From Nitzschia sp. DOCU1 (taxonomy: Eukaryota; Bacillariophyta; Bacillariophyceae; Bacillariales; Bacillariaceae), in assembly GCA_951394045.1 (NCBI GenBank), contig OX595990.1, forward strand, positions 1,961,049 through 2,025,048: a DNA stretch of 64,000 nucleotides, in the 5' to 3' direction. Below are positions 32,548 through 41,889 of the stretch, in pieces. How positions within the stretch are numbered: the first letter of the stretch is position 1; each line of letters begins with the position of its first letter. The translations under genes were made by a program, and so were the position numbers. The notes under the pieces are model-generated. The model was not told the origin of the DNA. It ran no database searches and saw only the letters and a list, made by a program, of their open reading frames with translations.

Positions 32548-35500
32548 TTAGAAGCCATTGGCTCTTGAACGCCGCCTTCTGTGTGACCGTAGGGCGAACC
32601 GATGACTTTCATCGCGGAGTGCTCTAAGCAACAGCAAACCGGCCGAGTCTGGACTCTCGTTGACTGGGTCAGAGCTGCCTACGGTGAAAACTTCCTCCTG
32701 GTTCTTCGCGAGGGCTACCACAGGGACATGCGTATGTCGCCCAGTGGGGAAGACTTTGACCGGATACTCTGATTCCAGGACAAAACTGCCTACCTCGGTG
32801 TCTGAACTGTTCGTCGACTGTGTCGATTTGGCTTCCCATGGATAAACGCTGGCTTTGGCCATTCCTTTCAACGCAGACGAGAGCTGACCTTTGCCTCCGT
32901 CAATAACTACCAGATCTGGCATTGCCCAAGGATCTGATTTGTCCACAAGACCACCTTCACCATTCACCCACACATGACGGAAACGACGCTCCAGAGCTTC
33001 CTCCAAGCTAGCGTAGTCGTCCACGTCTTCTACAGTCTGGATGTTGAATCGCCTGTAAAGATGTGGAGCTGGGCGGCCGTTCAAAAACACCACCCGAGAA
33101 GCCACCGCTACGTCTCCCTGGGTGTGACTGATGTCATAGCACTCGATACGCTCGGGAGGCTTATCAAGAGACAGTAACTCGGCAAGTTCCAGACTGGCAG
33201 TTCCGTCCACGGAACTCTTGGGCACACCTGGAATCTTGGCCAGAGATCGTTGGTCAGCGATTTGCTCCGCGTTTTCGAGGGCGCACTGCAAAGATCTTTT
33301 GTCCGCGTCCTTCCGAGGGCCCCGTGCAGCAGGCGTTCGGATGGTAATCGTTGTATTCTTTCGGTCCGGTTCCACAGAGTTTCTAGCGGATCGAATCGTC
33401 TCTTTGAGAGCCTTGCCGTCCAGCAATGGGTACTGTGTCAAGACTTCGTCTGGAAAGAATGAAAAGTCACCGTTGGCTGCGGATTCTCCAGACGGGTAAT
33501 GCTGTTGGTTCAAAATGGTTTCAATAGCGTCTGCAAAGTCTTCGTCGGTATGAAGCCCAGATTCGATTTCGAAGGTGTAAGAGAATTGACCCGCAATCAG
33601 CCCTTGCCTAAGTTGCAGAACGTGAGCCACATAGGTCGACTCGTCTTCGCTATGGCCCACCACCACAACGTCTCGGCATTGGTTGTATTCAGATTCGAAA
33701 AGGTTCGAGGCCTCCTCGTATTTGGAGCGCAGTGCCGGAAGCGAACTTTCTCCAAGGCGCCCTTTTGATTCAAAAACTTCTGACAGCACTGTTTGGAAGA
33801 GTATCTGGTACTCTGCCTTACTTAGGTCACCATACCGAGCTTGAAAGCTTTTTGACCGCAAATCGTACTTCTCTTCAATTGCCTGCAAAATGTTGTTTAT
33901 CTCTGCAAAGTGGGGATACGGACCAAAATACTTGTACTTTGAAGCCTTGTCACCGACATGACGTCGAGGTGCTATGGTCAATTGTGGAAACGCGTCACCG
34001 ATCGATGCACAGATGTAAGGATACGCCTCGTCATCTTTCAGTAGAACGTTGTAGGCGGGTTGGTGGTGCTTGATGAGATTCGATTCCAATAGCAACGCAT
34101 CGCGATCAGAAGGCGTTAAGACAAACTCGACATTGTTGGCCTTCTTAAGCATTGCTCGGATTCGCGTGCTATGCTTGGCCTTGGGTGACAAATACGATTT
34201 CACCCGACTTCGAAGACGCTTCGCCTTGCCAATGTACAAAATGATGCCCTCAATGTCTTTCCATAAATAAACTCCTGGCTTGCTTGGAACATGGTCCGTA
34301 ATAATGTCGACTCGAATCGTAACGCCATTATCAACAGGTACTGGCGATGTAATAGGTTGTAAGTCATTTAGGCTGCGTTTTTGCAAGGGTCTTTCAGCTT
34401 TGAGAACCTCACTGGGCCGCTCAGCCCCGATCTCATCCTTAAGCAAATCAAAAATGGATAAAACAGAGGATCCCATTGTCGATTTCATTACCTTCCCATG
34501 TTGCTCATTGTACTCAAGTTGAAGCTGCCTACGATTCCTTGTGGCATCAATGCACTTCTGCATACTTTCTGTGACGCGATTGGCGTACAAAATGGCAGTC
34601 CCCTGAACGTGCCGCGCCGCTCGACCAATTGTCTGCAAGAGTGCAGTCTCGGATCGGAGGAAACCTTCACTGTCGGCATTCAAAACGGCAACGAAGGATA
34701 CTTGCGGCAAATCTAGGCCCTCCCGCAACAAATTGACACCCACAAGACAGTCAATGTTTCCACTCTGTAATGACTTGAGAGCGTTCGAACGATCGTGGGT
34801 GTTAAGACCGGAATGAATGTAAGTCGCGGCAATACCATGTTCAATTAAATAATCCGCCAAATCTTCGGCGTCTCTCTTGGTCAGCGCTATTGCCAGACTG
34901 CGTTCGTTTCGCGATGCACGTGATCGGATCTCTTCCAGCAAGTCATCGAGCTGATTCTGCTTGGGGCGCACATGTATTTCGGGATCACAAACGTACGTTG
35001 GTCGAATGATCATGTCCACAGGTTTATTTCCTGGAATGTCCTTTATCAAGTCGAGCTCTTGCTTGGCCGGCGTCGCCGACACGAAAATGGATTGAGGAAC
35101 ACGTTCCCAAAACTCGTCTTCACGCAGTGGCCGATTGTCTAGAGCCGAAGGTAATCGAAATCCATGTTTAACAAGGCGTTCTTTTCGTGACCGATCTCCA
35201 CTATACATGGCTTTGAGTTGTGGCAAGGTAACATGTGATTCGTCCACCAGCAGCAACCAATCCTGACCACTGCTGGTATTGCCTTGGCCAAAGTAGCCCA
35301 ACAGAGTATCCGGGGGTTCCCCCGCCTCTCTGAGTGCCATGTGACGACTGTAATTTTCAACCCCCGAGCATGTCCCTGTCTCTCGCAACATTTGCAAGTC
35401 CTGGCTTACTCTTTTTGATAATCGATCCGCTTCCAAATGCTTCGCCTGTGTCTTGAGCTCTTTAACACGCTCTTGCAACTCATCCTGTATTCGCATCAAG

Positions 35501-36615
35501 GCTTCTTCGAATTGCTCCGTCGAATCTGTCAAATGGTGCTTTGCTGGAAAAATAGTAATCGACGGAACGGACGTCATGCCTTTTCGGGTGCCTTCTGCAA
35601 TGTTTGAGATGCAATACCCCTCGCCGTCTCGGCGATCAAAATCAACCCGCATTGGGTAACTTTCCGAAGGTGGCCACAAGATTAGCGTCGCCCCTGTAGG
35701 ATTGGACGATAGTTGATATTGACCTCGTGCAATGTCGTCACTCTGGTCCTCCTGCCTATGGCTGTCAAGGTTCGACGACGACGATGATGTGTACACGGTG
35801 GCATGCATGGCTGAAGCAATGTCCTCCATAGATTCAAAGACAGTTTGTCCCACAGTCCACTGCAAGCTAGCATCCAGATAGGATTTCGGCATACCCATTC
35901 CGTATATACATGAAACGGATGCCACAATGACAACGTCGGAATGTTGGACTAGAGCTTTGGTCGCCAAGTGTCTCAGGGCATCGAGTTCGTCATTGACACT
36001 CGATTTCTTAGAAGTGTATTTGTTGGTAACTTCATTGTAGGACTCTGGTACGTAATGATCATAGTAGCTGACAAAAAGTTGAACATGGTTGTTGCGGAGA
36101 CTGCTGCGTAGCTCCCGAGCCAACTGTGCAGCCAGGGTTTTATTGTGACACAAGACTAGCGCGGGGCGTCCAAGTCTCGCAATCAAATGTGCCATTACGT
36201 GTGTTTTGCCAGTTCCAGTAATTCCTCTCAATATATTGTATTTGTCACCCCTTGAAACTTGCTCGACCAAGCGTTCAATCGCTTGAGGCTGATCACCAGT
36301 GGGCTCATACGGTGAAGTCACACGAAACTTGTTCTTTCTTCCATCCTCGGGTGGACGGTGAACGATGCCTTCGGGGGAAATTTTACCGTTAACGGACAAG
36401 AGCTCTTTGTAGTCATCTTCCATGAGAGCTTCATTGAACTTTAGAAGCGTCGAGAAACGCTGTCGCCGACAAAATCCATTGCCAGAGCGGCTGCCTTGGT
36501 CGGTGTGCCCTCCCACAGTGGCACCGCGGGAAACACTCGTGGCATATTTGCGTATCCCAAAAGCCAGTGCACCCTTTGAATGTCGCTGTAACATTAACAT
36601 TGATACGATTGCCAT
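32548..36615 (-). CDS. UvrB-UvrC fusion, nucleotide excision repair, probable plastid protein
   Basis: One continuous frame of 1,355 aa. Residues about 100-755 are UvrB: P-loop GITGTGKT, YYDHYVPESYNEVTNKY, Walker B LLLVDESHVTLPQ, VSATPAKQEL, REGLDLPQVSFV and motif VI QTIGRAARH. From about residue 770 it is UvrC: a GIY-YIG nuclease (PGVYLWKDIEGIILYIGKAKRLRSR, then LLLESNLIKHHQPAYN) and the RNase-H-like half (IECYDISHTQG, VIDGGKGQL, LRDESHRFA). In bacteria UvrB verifies damage and UvrC cuts on both sides. The UvrB C-terminal UVR motif is absent, the UvrC UVR region is degenerate, and the protein ends at HRRRRSRANGF without the usual tandem HhH. ATG 36615 gives MAIVSMLMLQRHSKGALAFG, an ASAF-type plastid presequence. 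No intron. It is likely of bacterial or plastid origin. Confidence 0.93.
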   Translation of the reverse strand: MAIVSMLMLQRHSKGALAFGIRKYATSVSRGATVGGHTDQGSRSGNGFCRRQRFSTLLKFNEALMEDDYKELLSVNGKISPEGIVHRPPEDGRKNKFRVTSPYEPTGDQPQAIERLVEQVSRGDKYNILRGITGTGKTHVMAHLIARLGRPALVLCHNKTLAAQLARELRSSLRNNHVQLFVSYYDHYVPESYNEVTNKYTSKKSSVNDELDALRHLATKALVQHSDVVIVASVSCIYGMGMPKSYLDASLQWTVGQTVFESMEDIASAMHATVYTSSSSSNLDSHRQEDQSDDIARGQYQLSSNPTGATLILWPPSESYPMRVDFDRRDGEGYCISNIAEGTRKGMTSVPSITIFPAKHHLTDSTEQFEEALMRIQDELQERVKELKTQAKHLEADRLSKRVSQDLQMLRETGTCSGVENYSRHMALREAGEPPDTLLGYFGQGNTSSGQDWLLLVDESHVTLPQLKAMYSGDRSRKERLVKHGFRLPSALDNRPLREDEFWERVPQSIFVSATPAKQELDLIKDIPGNKPVDMIIRPTYVCDPEIHVRPKQNQLDDLLEEIRSRASRNERSLAIALTKRDAEDLADYLIEHGIAATYIHSGLNTHDRSNALKSLQSGNIDCLVGVNLLREGLDLPQVSFVAVLNADSEGFLRSETALLQTIGRAARHVQGTAILYANRVTESMQKCIDATRNRRQLQLEYNEQHGKVMKSTMGSSVLSIFDLLKDEIGAERPSEVLKAERPLQKRSLNDLQPITSPVPVDNGVTIRVDIITDHVPSKPGVYLWKDIEGIILYIGKAKRLRSRVKSYLSPKAKHSTRIRAMLKKANNVEFVLTPSDRDALLLESNLIKHHQPAYNVLLKDDEAYPYICASIGDAFPQLTIAPRRHVGDKASKYKYFGPYPHFAEINNILQAIEEKYDLRSKSFQARYGDLSKAEYQILFQTVLSEVFESKGRLGESSLPALRSKYEEASNLFESEYNQCRDVVVVGHSEDESTYVAHVLQLRQGLIAGQFSYTFEIESGLHTDEDFADAIETILNQQHYPSGESAANGDFSFFPDEVLTQYPLLDGKALKETIRSARNSVEPDRKNTTITIRTPAARGPRKDADKRSLQCALENAEQIADQRSLAKIPGVPKSSVDGTASLELAELLSLDKPPERIECYDISHTQGDVAVASRVVFLNGRPAPHLYRRFNIQTVEDVDDYASLEEALERRFRHVWVNGEGGLVDKSDPWAMPDLVVIDGGKGQLSSALKGMAKASVYPWEAKSTQSTNSSDTEVGSFVLESEYPVKVFPTGRHTHVPVVALAKNQEEVFTVGSSDPVNESPDSAGLLLLRALRDESHRFALRSHRRRRSRANGF

Positions 36616-37343
36616 GGAAGACGTCCCAATCGATCTTGGTCGTCGACGATGAGATTGGTGCCGCTGTATCATTCGGTGGCTGCAAGTTTCGGATCCTTCC
36701 AATCTTCCACAGCACCAATGTCGCTGGTTTTGTCCTGGTAGTGGTTCAAATGTCCACGACCTGCCTAAAGACAACTCTTGTAGACACTACTTGCACATGC
36801 AAGTCCCTGATGATGAAAGATAGGTCTCTGATGCTCCAGTCACAGGCGCAAAAGGATCGACTCTGACTCGATCCATCGCAATGCCGAGCAGCCTATTTTT
36901 ATGGTGCCAGCCACGGCGCCGCCATCTGCCCATGCATCTTCTGCCAAGAGTTCGCGCCAGCAAGGTCGGAAGGTGAAACGCCTCGGATTTGCCGCCGACG
37001 AAGTCTTGGGAGAACCCGGGGAGAACACCTGGGCGCGCGCGACCACCAGAACATTTTGGACCACGCACGCGCGTGCCGACCCAATGAAATTGCGAGTGAG
37101 AAATGATGACAAAGCTGTCGACGCACCACCTCGTAATATTTTTTTCGACTATTGTTCCTATCTTTTGGTGTTTGCAGGCTTTCCCTCCATTATTCTCATT
37201 GTCACATACCGATGATAGAGAAGGTTCGGCATCATTTTGCATTTTCTACTCCACAACCCTACAATACCCACTTTTGTTGAATTCACCTCTTTTGTCCATC
37301 CATGCTCGCACCCTGCCTGTGAGATCATCTCATCGTCATCATC
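36616..37343. other. Divergent intergenic region between the UvrB-UvrC gene and the acyltransferase gene
   Basis: 728 bp between two opposite 5' ends. It contains several short ORFs on both strands without domain features. No RNA gene or repeat was recognised. It must contain both promoters. Confidence 0.45.
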
Positions 37344-39575
37344 ATGCCCAACACAACCTTTTCCATCTCGGAACCAGAAGCAGATTCCCCTTTGACTCCC
37401 CCTTTGACTTCAAACATTTGCTACGAATCTTTGGTTCGATTCTTTCAAGACAATTCAACCTATGCACTTTTCGTTGCGACGGAAGCTTCCTCGCATGTCT
37501 CGGGCGTAAACTCGTTGTTAGCTCAGCCATGGGTTTACGCTGGCGGTGGCCTCGGGAACATGGATGAATGTCCAGAGCCTCTGCATGTTTGTCTAGCGGG
37601 CGGGGCACGACGAGATTCATTGACATTTGCATCCGTGTGCGTTGTTTCCGAGTGCCAAGCTTCCGACCTGGCGGCACCCGATTTTGCAGGACGGGTAGAA
37701 TCTGCGTCGTTTCAAGGGGAAGAGCCGTACGACGAGGATTTGGTCCAGGAATACGTGACACTAGTGACGAAAATATCACAAGTGAACAAATTTCTTGGAT
37801 CAGGAGGCTTTGTTTGTGGCAATTATGAGGTGCCATTACAACCGTTTCCTACAGCATTGTACGTGGTAGTAGTTTTGGGCTGTCTGCTGCTTTGTGCTAT
37901 AGGCACTGTCCGGCGGAAAGAAGCAACCAAAACACTGCATTCAATCAGCAGCAACAGTAGCGGCGAAGATGACGACAATGACCTCGGCTACTCCGAAGAG
38001 AAAAAAGATACTTCGGACACTGAAAACTTTTCCACTCCTCATGAACTAGCCATGCGATATGACCACGGAACGTCGGTATCGCGGGGGGCTGCGGCTGCTC
38101 GGTCTTTCTGGTCGGCCTGGGATATTGGAGACCACGTCAACAAGCTTTTCTTACACAGGCCAGCAACTGCATGTCTAGACGGTCTCAAGGTGCTGAGCAT
38201 TTTCTGGATCATTTCGGGTCACGTCATGGCTATCCAAAGCAGCGTCGGGCCAGGCTACTTAAACCCTGCGACGTTTCTGCCTCCAACGGGGATTACGACA
38301 ACGTTGCCAGGACAGCTATTGTTTAGTTCGAGATTTGCAGTCGACACATTTCTCTGCATCAGTGGCTACCTTGTTGTTCACATCCTGAAAAGCAAACTAT
38401 CACACAACTTGGCCTCCTTTGGGTCTGTTTTGATTCTACGAGTATTTCGAATCATGCCCCTTTATCTGGTCTGTCTTTTCTTTTGGGTATATGTCGCCCC
38501 ATATCTCGGATCGGGCCCATTTTGGTACCAATTCGAGGAGTTGTTGCTGCCATGCCGCAGCAGTTTGTGGGCGAATCTACTATTTGTACAGAACTTTCTT
38601 CCCTGGGGCAAGCCGACAACAGACACTTGTTTCTACCATGCATGGTACCTGGCTGTAGACATGCAGCTCTTTCTTTTCCTGGCTCCTCTCGTGGTGCTGT
38701 ATAAAAGGTCACGATCATCCGCTCGTCTAGTGACGTTTGTGCTATGGTTCGCCTCGGTCGCCGTGACGGCTATATTGACTTGGACGAGGGGATGGAGTGT
38801 AAATACGTTTGACGGATATGCTGTGGCCCTGTTTGACGTTGAAGGATACTCTAAGCCCCATGTCCGAGCTCAATCCTATTTGGCTGGGATGTTTGTCGCC
38901 ATGCTCGGACCAGGGAGGGTGTTGCGAAATGTACACCGAGATAGAGTTAGCCTGGCAGCCGCTCTGCTCGTGCTGGGCCTATTATCTTTCATTACTGTCA
39001 CTGGAGCCTATGCTCGAAGGCCTTGTAGCTTTGAAGAGTTGCCATTCCTGGACGACTGTGGCTCCACATGGAGCAAACAAGTGACATTTCTCTACACGGC
39101 ATTTAGTCGCGCTGCTTGGTCCATCTCCATTGGCACCGTCATCTACCTATGTGTGCATCAACGAGGATTGGTGGTATGCAAACTGCTGAGTTTGAGGCTG
39201 TGGACTCCTTTGGCCCATTTGTCTTTTGGGGCGTATCTGATTCATCCCATAGTTTTGTTCATTTGGCAGCTGGGGGGCAGAGAGAAGATCAGTTTTCGAC
39301 TTTTATCCATCTTTATGGACTTTACATCCGTTTCAGTGGTGAGTTTTGCTTTCTCTGCCATGGCAAGCCTCGCGATCGAGGCGCCAGTTTGCGAGCTGCT
39401 TCGGCGTTTAGTTGTCGGGCGGAAACACTTGAAGCATCATCAGTCGTTCTCAGGAGACGAGGTGGTTCCGCTTCAGCAGCTGTCTCTATACGGAACAATG
39501 CCGAATACAAACCATCACATGCGTACACCCGGGGTGAGCCTAAATCGTGAGATTATGAACTTGAATAACCTATAG
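37344..39575 (+). CDS. Acyltransferase-3 / NRF-6-like multi-pass membrane protein
   Basis: 743 aa, one exon. Residues about 15-160 are a Cys-containing non-membrane domain. Next come a membrane span (ALYVVVVLGCLLLCAIG), a polar acidic linker, and from about residue 270 an acyltransferase-3 domain. That domain opens with ACLDGLKVLSIFWIISGHVMA and has FAVDTFLCISGYLVV, a typical LRVFRIMPLYLV and WYLAVDMQLFLFLAPLVV. About ten helices follow, ending LSFGAYLIHPIVLFIWQ. This build matches the nematode NRF-6 (nose resistant to fluoxetine) family, which moves acyl groups across or within membranes; the substrate is unknown. The N-terminus is short for a lumenal domain and lacks a signal peptide, so an upstream exon is possible. 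Confidence 0.88.
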   Translation: MPNTTFSISEPEADSPLTPPLTSNICYESLVRFFQDNSTYALFVATEASSHVSGVNSLLAQPWVYAGGGLGNMDECPEPLHVCLAGGARRDSLTFASVCVVSECQASDLAAPDFAGRVESASFQGEEPYDEDLVQEYVTLVTKISQVNKFLGSGGFVCGNYEVPLQPFPTALYVVVVLGCLLLCAIGTVRRKEATKTLHSISSNSSGEDDDNDLGYSEEKKDTSDTENFSTPHELAMRYDHGTSVSRGAAAARSFWSAWDIGDHVNKLFLHRPATACLDGLKVLSIFWIISGHVMAIQSSVGPGYLNPATFLPPTGITTTLPGQLLFSSRFAVDTFLCISGYLVVHILKSKLSHNLASFGSVLILRVFRIMPLYLVCLFFWVYVAPYLGSGPFWYQFEELLLPCRSSLWANLLFVQNFLPWGKPTTDTCFYHAWYLAVDMQLFLFLAPLVVLYKRSRSSARLVTFVLWFASVAVTAILTWTRGWSVNTFDGYAVALFDVEGYSKPHVRAQSYLAGMFVAMLGPGRVLRNVHRDRVSLAAALLVLGLLSFITVTGAYARRPCSFEELPFLDDCGSTWSKQVTFLYTAFSRAAWSISIGTVIYLCVHQRGLVVCKLLSLRLWTPLAHLSFGAYLIHPIVLFIWQLGGREKISFRLLSIFMDFTSVSVVSFAFSAMASLAIEAPVCELLRRLVVGRKHLKHHQSFSGDEVVPLQQLSLYGTMPNTNHHMRTPGVSLNREIMNLNNL

Positions 39576-40130
39576 AAGCCAAACATATAGAGCATGACAA
39601 GAAAGACGCTTCCACTCATTGGCTAGAACTTTCGGCGTCCAATGGACTCTTTTCAGAAATCCACTCTTTCTTCTCTCTGCTCTTTCTCGTAATGCATCAA
39701 TCGAATCTTGTTCCTATGGTCACCAAGTTCGGAGCTTGTCGCCATTCTTCCTTCAATTGACTAGTTCGATGTACTGGTCTCACAGCAAGATACCACATTG
39801 GTCTTCTTCCTCGACGCCTGATAGATTTTCCGTGTCTTTACTAGCTTCTCCAGGGACGCTAGCTTTCCAAAAGTACTGCATGCCTCTTCATCGAGCCGTC
39901 CAATGTCGGGTGCGACTAGCGTACCCTTCTGTAGTTCCATTCCCTCCACGGCCATGAAGCATTGAGTCGTCGAAAGATTGGAAACTTCGGTCTTTATTCC
40001 CGAACGAGTCTTGTGAGAATCACCTTCCATGCATCCCCGCACGCCGCCGTTTCCTTTTTGCGCGTGTGCTCTACTAGTAGAGTAACAGTAGTAATAATGT
40101 TCTTTCATTTTCACCGGTCATGAATCGACC
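39576..40130. other. Intergenic region, possible antisense ORF
   Basis: 555 bp. A minus-strand frame (39761-40114) reads as a mixed-charge peptide including SNLSTTQCFMAVEGMELQKG; it might be an exon but has no recognised domain. Nothing else was identified. Confidence 0.35.
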
Positions 40131-41219
40131 ATGACGACGACTGGATCGTCTCCTTCCGGCAATAACAATAATAATAATGCCAGTAGTAGGCATCACCCGA
40201 AGACAAAGCTGGCGATTGTAGTTGTCAAGAGAAAGAAAAAATCGGTAGTACAACGCACAAAACCCAGTGTTATAAGAGGCCCCAGGTCATCGTCGGGTCG
40301 AGGCACGGCTGGTCTACCCACGTTTCAGCCTCGTGCCAATGTACTGCTGGAAGCAACGCAAAAGGAGCAAGACATTGATGATCTGGAATTTCAGGGAGAG
40401 AATGTTGATCTTGACGGAGAAGGCTATGCCTTTAGTGACACTTTAATGTCAATTCATTCGCTACAGCAGGGCGCTCGTGGCCTTTTCATCCCCCTCCACA
40501 ATAATGCTGCTGCCATTCAAGTTGTCTTGGAATCTCAAATCTTTCAAAAGTTCAAAGAGAATCATGCATCTACCGTCTGGAGTGAACTACGACAATTAAC
40601 GAAATCAAATCAAGTGCGACAACTTTTGTGTCAGGGAGCATCGGCAACAGCAACAACAACTGGTATTGCATCATCGTTTGCCTTTATTCTTACGAAGGAC
40701 TATGTGAGAGGCGTTTGGGACGCACATCAGCATCATTCACACTCCAAACCTTCCTATAATTCTGTAGTGACATGGTTTGTGTCGAGCCTATCACATTGGA
40801 CGGCGTCCGTTCGTCCAAAGTCCGAAATGGAAGAGCGGTGGGCGGGGGATTTATTTTTGGCGGGAACCAACGATCAAACCATCAAGGTGGCGTTAGACGA
40901 TGCTATTCGATATCTCACAAGCATTCAGGTCTTACTCAGAGAGACGACGGCATCTACAACAGAAAAGGAATGTTTTGTCTTGTGGTTGCCAAACTGGGGA
41001 TTAGTATTGAAGAGTTGGAGCGACGCGAGGCAACAATTGTTGGGGGTTGTGGCGCGAGCGCCAAAGGGAGAAATTTCGGAAAGCAATCTCTTGAATAAAA
41101 ATCGGCATGCAAGTATCTCTACACCGTTTCTACTGGATGAATTGAAGCAGCAGGGTATGGTGCGCATCGTCCAGCGGCCATTTGGAAGGTTTGTGCAACG
41201 GGCGAGTAAAGCAAAATAG
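40131..41219 (+). CDS. STK19-like winged-helix DNA-binding protein
   Basis: 362 aa. The N-terminal 75 residues are disordered: an Asn run, a Lys/Arg-rich KRKKK patch that could be a nuclear signal, and Ser/Gly. The folded part has three winged-helix-like blocks. HASTVWSELRQLTKSNQVRQLL followed by FAFILTKDYVRGVW resembles the first STK19 wing. The C-terminal STPFLLDELKQQGMVRIVQRPFGRFVQRASK resembles the family's last helix, in which the open strand ends in a GRF-like motif. STK19, long misnamed a kinase, is a DNA-binding factor in transcription-coupled repair. The assignment rests on motif order seen by eye and could be wrong. Confidence 0.55.
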   Translation: MTTTGSSPSGNNNNNNASSRHHPKTKLAIVVVKRKKKSVVQRTKPSVIRGPRSSSGRGTAGLPTFQPRANVLLEATQKEQDIDDLEFQGENVDLDGEGYAFSDTLMSIHSLQQGARGLFIPLHNNAAAIQVVLESQIFQKFKENHASTVWSELRQLTKSNQVRQLLCQGASATATTTGIASSFAFILTKDYVRGVWDAHQHHSHSKPSYNSVVTWFVSSLSHWTASVRPKSEMEERWAGDLFLAGTNDQTIKVALDDAIRYLTSIQVLLRETTASTTEKECFVLWLPNWGLVLKSWSDARQQLLGVVARAPKGEISESNLLNKNRHASISTPFLLDELKQQGMVRIVQRPFGRFVQRASKAK

Positions 41220-41889
41220 TTGTCACCGACAGGAGGATCGAAGGCGAGTAGTGGGGGCTGTCTTCTTCTTTCAATGCGTCGGCGCTGATGCCAACTGTTT
41301 GGCGCGTAGCGTGGTATAGTGCAACTAGGAGGCAGCCTTTCAAAACTTGTGTGGACCAACGAACGTAGCTCTGCAGGATAGGATACGCAAGCAGAGTCAA
41401 TGTCAGTTGAGCCGTGCGGCGACCACTGTTGTGATTCATGTGTCAAATATACAAGTATTTGGCCTACATCTTGTAGTGTCGGCCTGGAGCAGAAATCTTA
41501 GGAGCACCAGGGAGGTTATAGAAAATCGGTCATTTCTGCCTAGAGGTTGGAGCACTAAAAGCAATTCACAGTACTAGATCAAAAACACGTGGAACGGTCA
41601 TGGTGTGTCTAGGTCCGGCTAAAGCAAGAAGAAAATTGTAGAAAACAATAGTACCCGCCTTGTGCATGTCGCATACAAAATCCCTAAGTGCAGCAAATGC
41701 AGTGCTTCGAGAAATTTTGCACTATTTTGTCAAACAACTCAGTTGCCACTATGATGCGGCGTCAGCTTTCCTCCTCTGTCGGGACCTCAGATCTGGGTGC
41801 TTTTTGCCCCCTCCTTGATATCACGTCTAGTCGACACGGTACACGGGATACAGCATAGCTAGCAAGCCTCGAGGTGCTCCCGGGTTACG

